Positions 29,601-35,846 of a stretch of DNA of 64,000 bases are shown piece after piece. The position numbers were made by a program, and so were the translations under genes. A model generated the notes under the pieces. That model saw nothing but the letters and a program-made list of their open reading frames with translations, had not been told where the DNA came from and did not search any database. Location: the NCBI RefSeq assembly GCF_000009625.1, contig NC_002678.2, positions 5,116,001 to 5,180,000 of the forward strand, written 5' to 3'. Source of the DNA: Mesorhizobium japonicum MAFF 303099 (GTDB lineage Bacteria; Pseudomonadota; Alphaproteobacteria; Rhizobiales; Rhizobiaceae). The first letter of the stretch is position 1; each line of letters opens with the position of its first letter.

Positions 29601-30678
29601 CCAGCTGATCAACAACGCTGTACGCCACTGCTTCCAACTCCCTGATAGAGATTTTACCCGTGCCTTCAAGAAAGCCATTATAGCCTTCGACGAGAGCGGG
29701 TATTCTGAGGTCAGCACGACCAACTGGTTCAGGACGCGATCGCCGACCTTCGTCGGCATCAAGACCGTGCTCGCCACGCCGGGGGGCTACCGCTTCGAGG
29801 TGGAGTTCCACACTGCAGACAGCTACAAGACCAAGATTTACAATCACGACACCTACAAGGAGCTGCAGAAGCTGCAGGAGCTGCAGCGAGAGAGCCAAGA
29901 TCCACTGGATCAGTCTATAGCCGAGCAACTCTTGGAGCGCGTGCGACAGGCCTGCAACAAGGTCATCATCCCTCACGAGGCCATAGAGATCCCCCACTGG
30001 GAAGCCCACGCCGATAGCACAGTTGGTGCCAGCCTACGTCGTCGGTTGCAAGTCGCCCCGCCGAGACGAACGGAGCGCTCCCCGATCGCAACAGAGATTC
30101 TTGGCGCGTTGGGCGCGCGATCGATCGTGCTCGTCGGCGTGAAAGGCGCAGGGAAATCCAGTTTGGGCCGTGCACTCGCCAAACGACTAGGAATGAGGTT
30201 CGTCGATTCCGATAGAAAAATCGAGGCGAAGACCGGCAAGTCCGTAGCTAAGATCGTCGCTGAGGATGGGGAGGCCTATTTCAGAGATCTTGAGGTGAAT
30301 GAGATCAGGCAGTCACTCGAACTGGGGTCGGCGGTGCTCGCAACCGGCGGTGAAGCGTTCATGATCGAGGAGATCCGGCATTATGTCGGGGAGAAAGCCG
30401 TCTCGATCTGGCTCAATACCAGCGAGGACGTGATCAGGCGGAACCTGAGAGATAACATCAGAGGCCCAAAGGTGCAGACCGCCGACCAAGCCCAGACCAT
30501 CACAGACCTGATGCATGTGCGGAATCCAATCTATACACTTGCCGATCTCACGATTGCCCCGCAGCATGAGCGGGATCTCAAGAACGCGAATGCTTGCCTG
30601 ACCGCGCTGCACGCCTATGTTTGCGGTGGGGGCAGGGCGGTACCCAAGCTCGTGACCTCATCCGGGGTCGTACCATGA
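23620..30678 (+). CDS. SKWP-repeat (RipS/XopAD-like) type III effector with RdRP-like motifs and C-terminal shikimate kinase domain
   Basis: This is a predicted T3SS effector of 2352 residues. The order of parts is as follows. A disordered Ser/Arg-rich N-terminus carries a candidate nuclear signal (RRPKRRRLDD, residue ~127). A helical lead-in follows, then 13 clear ~42-residue repeats with the core LVNGFSKWP plus one degenerate copy (residues ~300-870). A large middle region contains DGCGFI (residue 1322), DGDFDGD (1577-1583) and GTDAYKSDTG (around 1823-1832). These resemble in order the motifs of cellular RNA-dependent RNA polymerases. The C-terminal domain (~2165-2340) has GVKGAGKSS (Walker A), DSDRKIE, FRDLE and ATGGEA, as in shikimate kinase. 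The start ATG 23620 is preferred over TTG 23548 because MTGV.R and GGAGACGGA recur in two other effectors here. SKWP naming follows Ralstonia RipS; position and composition match my memory of M. loti Mlr6331. Confidence 0.8.
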   Translation: MTGVDRRLNAPSGSGTHRAESDHGGGQKGSTFSSVVQGLRSEDRELGASSAERPPSASDVRRRTSGDPSVNRCDGQPVFRDLPHLGATNRQESSSRSGAEVRNADQSRSSQQSGPSSRRQPVSGLDRRPKRRRLDDVAAQSVQSAISEEQSNNALHAICFARDIEGFSRAVVEHDRRLQGAGDEVHAAFLQKAAAQFKAQFVTCFEDNIRRGQSWGYATACNTVSREAGGQEGVEACKAMAARVSQLPSALMCEVDPKAFSLFSASFGRHPQSRTCRNGTIRIAEFCRDEGRTLGVLQSQSLSLLVNGFSKWPQRSETRDGTEAVASEVRRREDRRFGLSDFREQHLANLVNGFSKWPEKEWSRQATGTIAGEVLRRRNLGLSTFNHQDLANLVNGFGKCAQEEVCCQATVAIAGEVLRRDRRARLSEFTHQELANLVQGFSKWPEEQASREAASAMAGEVLGRNRRAGVADLNPQHMATLVNGFSKWPIEERCRQVTGAIADEVGRRAARGRFGLSDFNHQDLANLVNGFRKWPEGAVYRQATANIATEVSRRAGEQGLSHFTPQELANLVNGFGKCPDDADYHHATVAIASEVIRRRAQLSAFSHQHLANLVNGFSKWPQQADCRDATLAIASEVFQRDDQFSHLTQQALATLANGFSKWPEEAASRQATVAIAGEVTRRAGRGEFGLSDFNDQDLANLVNGFGKWPEAASTQQATIAIASEVLRRGTRLRDFTHQHLANLVNGFSKWPDGADCRDAAIAIAGEVIRRGARLCEFSHQHLSNLVNGFSKWPVGEDCRRAAIAIAGEARQRQLSDFAPQGVATLMNGFTKWPEESACQQSTMDIARRLGARELRFGVFTTAQLSILANALSRMIMKAEDTGDITDAALPKDRLHKLAHYLHYDDDRLAQADVLDITTVFKALGKARLSDDLGLLAPTGLNRLSELRQAPDFTTHNDLETMANLCASLLPLARSPQRPLRSHRTQALNLLNDLQSVLEQKIEAHLNASDAERTRGPLASRRPALSIYQTLKARAVLERLFRSPYVEGKRSDLRVRQQALERKTKEILDSTRGLIESDLSSMSWNLIAQIEAENPVDALDFFIEQDAATIQGQHPASVFDVYQVLRTMDHEPRPPQGDAGLMQLPVVDMQGRPVATEPERRYSIFQRLTAGALPVVAVQMPGTPSAFMLARTVNVNGVPYRMDLFGGSKLKPPRLTVSQIAARAPGELAKLSGGKLLAIPYVDTAPGTAFEQLSRTWAPFKEAYYYTQRRGFAAPPAIKGLGVHDYALEGAFKLSLLPDRPANQEHPFKLRGPDGPIALRPHDGCGFIRASLANLMPAVCRAGEQGPDQMSAFGEGRKSSLPVSALQHYPRCDQVADEVREKATAWLESQQEPTLTTEELFRTVTAGHIDGPGAVAVPSNDECLHVPTLKSETLTGTSGVLVGRSPYDKPNLRPFAAERVKLAVDGDPTAVFLDNCTAIQYSFNVAQKSGRELAADDPTFFAKGILIVVPDKMWPAAYADRALIMSAEDVKCHASWTTSKDRVKVDTTVDCLGILQATEVFAPGSLVAVPTGEQKKLDGDFDGDSLVIVGDRPQLYEHVRQFDQEEQARGLRSLKPPKSHTPAIEDGRYKFGRASQILAATRNVLEIYTCLQRDFLAQSHEARQWFAERAIFGTYEGIHQELKRDIRGVLEQEQVSAQNVQETLEKARHDIQLADHPVAREIAELLHAELETWAARLDEQALPEQLLPETVVSLSEAPLAMSQPLCELFPELAEIYSATAQPRDRVQLLVDRYPTRIAPRPDGYNPHDLVRSAKNLLSLGIKVGTDAYKSDTGAHIFMFKSRQLRRLLQQTPGSKSVPYTKSIAATLNQGRFDVDATLQDLQDNPTLAASVMQASIKLAAERGFLPQPSARGASADDSATTMTLTPELAVQRAQMEACRARAEEKDITPMVISVAEALRRADINVKMPHLAERLRSESSMTGQLTGIQAPFEAGAQLINNAVRHCFQLPDRDFTRAFKKAIIAFDESGYSEVSTTNWFRTRSPTFVGIKTVLATPGGYRFEVEFHTADSYKTKIYNHDTYKELQKLQELQRESQDPLDQSIAEQLLERVRQACNKVIIPHEAIEIPHWEAHADSTVGASLRRRLQVAPPRRTERSPIATEILGALGARSIVLVGVKGAGKSSLGRALAKRLGMRFVDSDRKIEAKTGKSVAKIVAEDGEAYFRDLEVNEIRQSLELGSAVLATGGEAFMIEEIRHYVGEKAVSIWLNTSEDVIRRNLRDNIRGPKVQTADQAQTITDLMHVRNPIYTLADLTIAPQHERDLKNANACLTALHAYVCGGGRAVPKLVTSSGVVP
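24517..26235 (+). repeat. SKWP repeat array
   Basis: About thirteen tandem units of ~126 bp encode HQ.LANLVNGFSKWP followed by a variable acidic stretch and an AIAGEV.RR helix. The variants GFGKCA, GFGKCP, GFRKWP and GFTKWP occur, and a fourteenth unit (LSILANALSRM) is degenerate. The pattern suggests a curved helical-repeat (HEAT/ARM-like) scaffold for binding a host protein. Confidence 0.85.
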
Positions 30679-31967
30679 CGGCCCCGTTCAACTCGGCCGC
30701 GTGCGGAAACGGGAAAGACGCTGATCCAGCAGACCCCTTGGTGATCTCCAGCGCCTCCGCTCACTGAAATCGGCACCGTGGAGCATATGATAGCTGAACG
30801 TCCCGGCAAAGATCAGAGGAACCTACCTCAGACACCCGCCCGAAATCGGCGAGCAGATTGTCTGTCAACCCATGGACATCGCGAAAGTCTTGACCAGCTG
30901 ACTGGTCGGCATGAGCAGCAAACGCCACGTCCGGCCACAAAATCAACGGCGGCCGTCAGAAGGTCGCCGAGTGGATGTGGCACGAACTCGGCGTCATCGA
31001 CCTGCGCGAATGACCGCTATCGCATTTGTCCCAAGCCCGACCACGGCCGAGATGAAGCCGCGCCACAGGGTTGATGCTAGACGGGCGCCGATCAGTGCCG
31101 CAATTCAGCCGGGCAAGCCTGGGCAACGTTTAGGTGCGGCGAGATAATGTCGGATGGGAGCCGTTTGGTTTCCAGCGCATCTTGCGGCCATCCAGTAGGC
31201 GAGCGTCTCTCAGCGAGATTATGTGGCGGAGCCGCCCTGGAGCGCGAGGTGTTCTGCGGAGAGGAGAATGGAACCGATACTGATCGGAAACTTTTGGCAA
31301 CGAGTCTGCACCAATCCGAAATGCCGGCGCGACGCTCCCTTATTTGCCGCACCCGAGTTGGTGCGCGACGAGGCGGTGCGCGGACGGCATCATTCCCCAG
31401 CATCTATCATCCCGAGCGGTGATAATCGGCTGCAATTTCGTGGTCAAGAATCGAGGCCAGTGTCAGCAACTCGGCCGTCACCTCCTGATGGCCAAGAAGG
31501 GAGATGCTCTCGGCCGCCCACCCAACCGCCGCTATAGGCTTGGCCCTGTCGACCGCCGCAATATCCACAACGTTCTGGATGGGCGTGCAATACGCCGGTG
31601 CCTACTCGGTATCGTGCAGCTTTACAACAGGCCGAGTCGAGAACCTGACCAAAAACCGTGTCAGCTTGCTCTTGAGGCCGTTGCACCTGATTGCCAGGGA
31701 AAACCGACGGTTGGTTCGATCCGACACTGACCTGTGTGATTGGGGGCTTGGGTTACGAGCCGGTGCCGGACTGAACCGTCTCCGAGGACGACGGTTATCT
31801 CGTGGCACATTGGGGCACGTGGCGGCGTTGCCAATCGCCCCAGGTGTCGCAGAAGCGGTCAACGATTGCACTTCATGGTCAGGCGGACCTGATTTGAGGC
31901 TGAAACCAGGGAGGCGTCGGTACCAAGCATCAGCCTCACAGTGCGATCTGGGGGGTGAATATGCGGA
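30679..31967. other. Long stretch without a supportable gene
   Basis: Only short overlapping frames on both strands are present and I recognise no family in any of them. The area separates the SKWP effector gene from the nod box of ttsI and is probably made of eroded insertion-sequence or gene debris. Confidence 0.4.
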
Positions 31968-32015
31968 CAATCCAGGATGTGGATTGCTTACATCCGAACA
32001 ATCGATTTGCTCAAG
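31968..32015 (+). promoter_or_regulatory. nod box upstream of ttsI
   Basis: AATCCA (31969-31974), GATTG (31982-31986) and ATCCGAACAATCGATTT (31992-32008) reproduce the spaced blocks of the NodD-binding nod box (ATCCA...GATG...ATCnAAACAATCgATTT). This is where a nod box is known in other rhizobia for ttsI. NodD with a flavonoid would activate ttsI from here. Confidence 0.65.
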
Positions 32016-32042
32016 TCGCTTGTCGAAAGCTAACCCCTACGG
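32016..32042 (+). promoter_or_regulatory. tts-box-like site directly after the nod box
   Basis: GTCGCTTGTCGAAAGCTA followed by CCCCTA differs from the tts-box consensus mainly in the first block (GTCGC for GTCAG). It directly follows the nod box and points at ttsI, ~290 bp downstream, suggesting autoregulation. Confidence 0.55.
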
Positions 32043-32328
32043 GTCATGGAATTATGGGCTCTGGAGGGCAATGTCGCTTGGCGAATGCAGGGGCCGCCAC
32101 ATCGGCAGGATGCGCAGACGAATTGAAGGCGGAGTGGCATCTTGGCCTGCCCAAACGACGCTTCAGCCCATCACAGGTTCTACCTCGCCTACTACAGGCG
32201 TACGGCTCGCATGATCCTGCGACTAGCCGTCCCAAAGAGGATTACGAACACTGCGACGCGTTGCGCGACTTCTGCTTTCGCCGTCTCAACAGTCTCGGTG
32301 ACCTGTCCTACCATTAATAGGAGATGAA

Positions 32329-33000
32329 ATGCGAACGCTATTCGTTGACCACCATGCGGATCTTACGCGAGCGGTGGGAGTTGCACTCGGCGATAGCGGT
32401 TTCGCCGTTGATGTTGTTCCCACACTGGAACAAGCATCGAGTGCATTTTCTTGCGCCAGCTACGAAATTCTCCTGCTGGAGCTGGTTCTGCCGGATGGCG
32501 ATGGCTTGGATTGGCTGAAGCAGCTAAGGGGTGAGGGACATTCAGTTCCTGCTCTCATTTTGAGTGACGTCGACGATCTTGAGAAGCGAATTGCGATTTT
32601 CAACGGTGGTGCGGACGATTTTCTGCTCAAGCCAGTGTATACTAATGAGCTCATTGCCAGAATGAGAGCCGTTCTGCGGCGGTCGACTCAGATGACTGCC
32701 CCGATCATTGTATTTGGCAATCTCCACTTCGATCCGATCGGCCGACAGGTTTCCGTTGCTGGTTATCCACTGACGGTCGCACGCCGTGAATTATGTATTT
32801 TAGAGCATCTGCTCAACCGTGCAGGCCGCATCGTGCCGCGTTCGCAGTTGGAAGATCACCTCTATTCGTTCAACGATGAAGTATCGGCCAACGCGCTTGA
32901 AGTCGGAATCTATCGCTTACGTCGATATCTGAGCAGTTCAAACGCAACGCCACGGATAAAAACGGTGCGTGGCATTGGTTACATTCTTGAATGTGACTAG
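32329..33000 (+). CDS. ttsI: Response-regulator-like activator of the T3SS regulon
   Basis: TtsI activates T3SS and effector genes by binding tts boxes. The N-terminal half is a receiver domain. At the usual phosphorylation site there is Glu51 instead of Asp (LLLELVLPDGDG), which in the family is taken to mean activity without phosphorylation; the Lys of LLKP is kept. The C-terminal half is an OmpR/PhoB winged helix (LTVARRELCILEHLLNRAGR, RIKTVRGIGYILE). The length of 223 residues is normal. The start is ATG 32329 behind AGGAG. It is transcribed with rhcC2 and y4xK, probably from the nod box at 31968. Confidence 0.93.
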   Translation: MRTLFVDHHADLTRAVGVALGDSGFAVDVVPTLEQASSAFSCASYEILLLELVLPDGDGLDWLKQLRGEGHSVPALILSDVDDLEKRIAIFNGGADDFLLKPVYTNELIARMRAVLRRSTQMTAPIIVFGNLHFDPIGRQVSVAGYPLTVARRELCILEHLLNRAGRIVPRSQLEDHLYSFNDEVSANALEVGIYRLRRYLSSSNATPRIKTVRGIGYILECD

Positions 33001-33026
33001 CGCGACATTCGTATAGTTGGCCGAAT

Positions 33027-34487
33027 TTGAAAGAAAAGACCGCCTTGAAAATCATTACAACTCATTCTGACACCGATCGGCGGCCCCCGCACATCGTTTG
33101 CCCGAGACCTGCTACTGTTTCTCCTTACTTGGGCCGCCTTCTCTGTGCGCTCATTCTGGCATATCCAGTTTCTGCCCCGGCCGAAAACATGCAGGATCAA
33201 GGGGCGCCGCGTGCCGCTTCCAATAGCATCGACGGCACGCTGAACCTTTCCTCTTCGCTCGGCAAGACGGTTCATTTGCCCGCGCCTGCCACGACCATCT
33301 TTGTTGCTGACCCGACGATCGCTGATTATCAGGCAGCCTCAAATACAACGATCTTCGTCTTCGGGAAGAAATCCGGGCGGACCAGCCTGTTCGCCTTGGA
33401 CGATAAGGGCGAGGCTCTCGCCGCGCTGCGAATTGTCGTTACGCAACCGATCGAGGAATTGCGCGCCATGTTGATGGATCAGGTTGGCGACTCTTCAATC
33501 CAGGTGAGCTATACGCCGCGCGGCGCAATCCTTAGCGGTACAGCGCCCAATGCGGAGGTCGCCGACACCGCAAAAAGGGTCACTGAGCAGTATCTCGGGG
33601 ACGGTGCGCAAGTCGTCAACAACATTAAGGTCGCTGGGTCCTTACAAGTTAATCTCAGTGTGCGCGTAGCGGAGGTCTCCCGTAGCGCCATGAAGGCACT
33701 CGGCGTTAACCTGTCCGCCTTTGGTCAAATCGACAATTTCAGAGTGGGCTTGTTAAGCGGCGGAGGCACTGGCTCTGGTGCAGCGCAGGGTGGTGGCACA
33801 GCAGGAATCGGATTCAACAACGGTGCCGTCAACATCGGCGCGGTTCTAGACGCGCTCGCCAAGGAGCACATAGCTTCCGTGTTGGCTGAGCCGAATCTCA
33901 CCGCGATGTCCGGTGAAACTGCCAGCTTTCTCGCAGGTGGCGAATTTCCCATTCCTGTCCTGCAGGAAAACAAGCAAGTGTCGGTTGAATTCCGTCACTT
34001 CGGCGTCAGCCTGGAGTTCGTGCCGACCGTTCTCAACAACAACCGGATCAACATTCACGTAAAGCCGGAGGTCAGTGAACTATCGTCCCAAGGTGCCGTT
34101 CAAATCAATGGTATTTCCGTGCCGGCAGTTTCCACGCGCCGAGCCGACACAGTCGTCGAACTCGCCAGTGGGCAGAGCTTTGCAATTGGCGGTCTGATCA
34201 GGCGCAACGTGAACAATAATGTCAGTGCGTTTCCCTGGCTCGGCGAAATGCCGATTCTTGGCGCTCTGTTTCGTTCCTCCTCGTTTCAAAAAGAAGAATC
34301 AGAACTTATAATTCTGGTTACGCCTTACATCGTAAAACCAGGCTCCAGCCCCAACCAGATGAGCGCACCCACGGACCGGATGGCGCCGGCTTTGGACGAT
34401 CCGCCGGCAGATCCGCCGCGAGGCCGCGCTGCTGCCCGCACCGGCGCGCCCGGGGCCAAGCGCGGTCGCGGCTTCATAATTCAATAG
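33027..34487 (+). CDS. rhcC2: T3SS secretin, C-terminal ring-forming part (RhcC2)
   Basis: RhcC2 forms the outer-membrane channel of the rhizobial T3SS together with the separately encoded RhcC1. The protein has a signal sequence around residues 35-52 (LLCALILAYPVSAPA), a pilus/BON-like N-terminal domain with VADPTIADYQ, and a secretin core (ASVLAEPNLTAMSGETASFL, GGEFPIPV, VPTVLNNNRINIHVKPEVSE, GGLIRRNV). It resembles CpaC-type secretins as much as SctC. At 486 residues it matches y4xJ of NGR234 by memory. TTG 33027 is the first start; a downstream start is possible. It follows ttsI by 26 bp. Confidence 0.88.
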   Translation: MKEKTALKIITTHSDTDRRPPHIVCPRPATVSPYLGRLLCALILAYPVSAPAENMQDQGAPRAASNSIDGTLNLSSSLGKTVHLPAPATTIFVADPTIADYQAASNTTIFVFGKKSGRTSLFALDDKGEALAALRIVVTQPIEELRAMLMDQVGDSSIQVSYTPRGAILSGTAPNAEVADTAKRVTEQYLGDGAQVVNNIKVAGSLQVNLSVRVAEVSRSAMKALGVNLSAFGQIDNFRVGLLSGGGTGSGAAQGGGTAGIGFNNGAVNIGAVLDALAKEHIASVLAEPNLTAMSGETASFLAGGEFPIPVLQENKQVSVEFRHFGVSLEFVPTVLNNNRINIHVKPEVSELSSQGAVQINGISVPAVSTRRADTVVELASGQSFAIGGLIRRNVNNNVSAFPWLGEMPILGALFRSSSFQKEESELIILVTPYIVKPGSSPNQMSAPTDRMAPALDDPPADPPRGRAAARTGAPGAKRGRGFIIQ

Positions 34488-34495
34488 GTGATCGA

Positions 34496-35056
34496 ATGAC
34501 TTTGCGGATCAAAGTTCTCCTGGTCGCCCTGACAGCCAGCGCAAGTGGCTGCACAAGCACTGTGCCGATCTATGTCGAGCCCCCTGCGCCAATCCTTATC
34601 CGGCCGGAGACCACCGTGCTGATATTAAAGAGCCTCCGCGCTTCCGAACGGCAGCGTTTGCGTGTTTTCCTTGACAGGACCAGTAGCGGCCGCCGCGATG
34701 CCCTTCACCTCCTTATCTGGGGCTCGTCCCGGCTCAGCGCAGAGGTGGTGCATCAGGCCAGGCAGATGGGTATAGACACTTACAACATCCATTTGCTCGA
34801 CCAACACGATGGCGGCGCAGTCCAAGTAGAAGCAATTGTGTATCATGCCCGCCCACCTGCCTGTCCGTCGTATTCTTTACTCAGTGACAAATCCTTCGAA
34901 AAGCCCCTTGGCTGTTCGACACGACGTAACCTAGCTGCAATGGTCAACGATCCGCGCGATTTGCTCGACAACCAGGCTGTCGAGCCGAGCGATGGCGAGC
35001 GTGCGGCCATACCAGTTGCCACATACAGGACGTTCGGGGCGGGCAAAGGTCAATGA
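34496..35056 (+). CDS. y4xK: CpaD-like lipoprotein of the T3SS regulator operon
   Basis: This small outer-membrane-directed lipoprotein is probably a helper for the adjacent secretin. It has a lipoprotein signal (LVALTASASGC) and a CpaD-like body (LHLLIWGSSRLSAEVVHQAR, NLAAMVNDPRDLLD). It begins 8 bp after rhcC2, and its length (186 residues) and position match y4xK of NGR234. The exact role in the T3SS is not established. Confidence 0.8.
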   Translation: MTLRIKVLLVALTASASGCTSTVPIYVEPPAPILIRPETTVLILKSLRASERQRLRVFLDRTSSGRRDALHLLIWGSSRLSAEVVHQARQMGIDTYNIHLLDQHDGGAVQVEAIVYHARPPACPSYSLLSDKSFEKPLGCSTRRNLAAMVNDPRDLLDNQAVEPSDGERAAIPVATYRTFGAGKGQ

Positions 35057-35846
35057 CATGGGTCGTATGTTTTAGCTTGGTAGAGCACGGCGCCGCCTCC
35101 AGTCTGTAACATTGCCGTTGCTTCGGATCTGGTGGTGAGCGCGGCCGTCACAATACACGACCGTGACCTGAACAAGATAGGGGTGTCCCTCACCTCTCCG
35201 GGGTGCCCGGTGGCGCTGCGCTCATGACGTTGCCTCGCTGAGCGGCGTTCTTCATCTGCGAGGTTAAAGGCGCACGTCACGCGACGGCGGCGTGGCTCAA
35301 GTGGCCAAGCGAGCTTGATCTTGGCGGTCGTGTCGACAAAGCTGGCGGCTGTGTCGCTGCGCTCCACCGGCCCATGTTGCGGCCCGGTGGTCCCTATGAC
35401 CACCGGAGAAGCAGTGGGGGACGGGCGCTGCGCCAACTGGCCAGCACGACCGCTCTGGGTTGATACTGTTGAAAAAGTCCGGCGCACCGCAAAGTCCCCA
35501 CCGATATTAGAATCCAGTTCCAACCCGGCGCATTGCATGGAATCAGGATTCAATTTTGGGGTCTCCGCGGAACGCCATCCTACGAAAGCGCCACGGGCGA
35601 CCGCGACGCGGACTTTTTCAACAATATCGGTTTTTTCTAGCCGTTCTCAGTTCTCACCTTCTCCTCTCAGGCTAAGTGTGAAAACGACCTCAAGGCCGAA
35701 GGATGAGCGGATTAAGCCCGGGCCTGCTGCGACCTAACCACGATCCTCAAGGCACGCCTGCCAAATCGCCTTGCGGAAAGGCAAAGGTTCCCCACAAGGT
35801 GATTGATAGGCTAGTGAAGCGTGCGAAGGAAGTCGCACATTTGTTG
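35057..35846. other. Intergenic stretch with no supportable gene besides one small inverted-repeat element
   Basis: Frames on both strands are short or have no recognisable content. The only structure seen is the inverted-repeat element at 35462-35628. The stretch separates the convergent y4xK and nopX genes, and no obvious terminator with a U-tract was found. Confidence 0.4.
35462..35628. repeat. MITE-like element with 20-bp terminal inverted repeats
   Basis: TGTTGAAAAAGTCCG at 35467-35481 is repeated inverted and perfectly at 35609-35623. With one mismatch the arms extend to GATAcTGTTGAAAAAGTCCG. The enclosed ~130 bp encode nothing. The ends resemble those of IS5-type elements (TGTTGAAAAAGT), suggesting a non-autonomous derivative. 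Confidence 0.6.

Noticed and set aside
31504..32214. Plus-strand ORF of 236 residues upstream of ttsI
   Set aside because: It runs through the nod box and tts-like box, has no recognisable domain and no good ribosome site.
35050..35553. Minus-strand ORF of 167 residues next to y4xK
   Set aside because: It starts inside the inverted-repeat element and shows no known domain.
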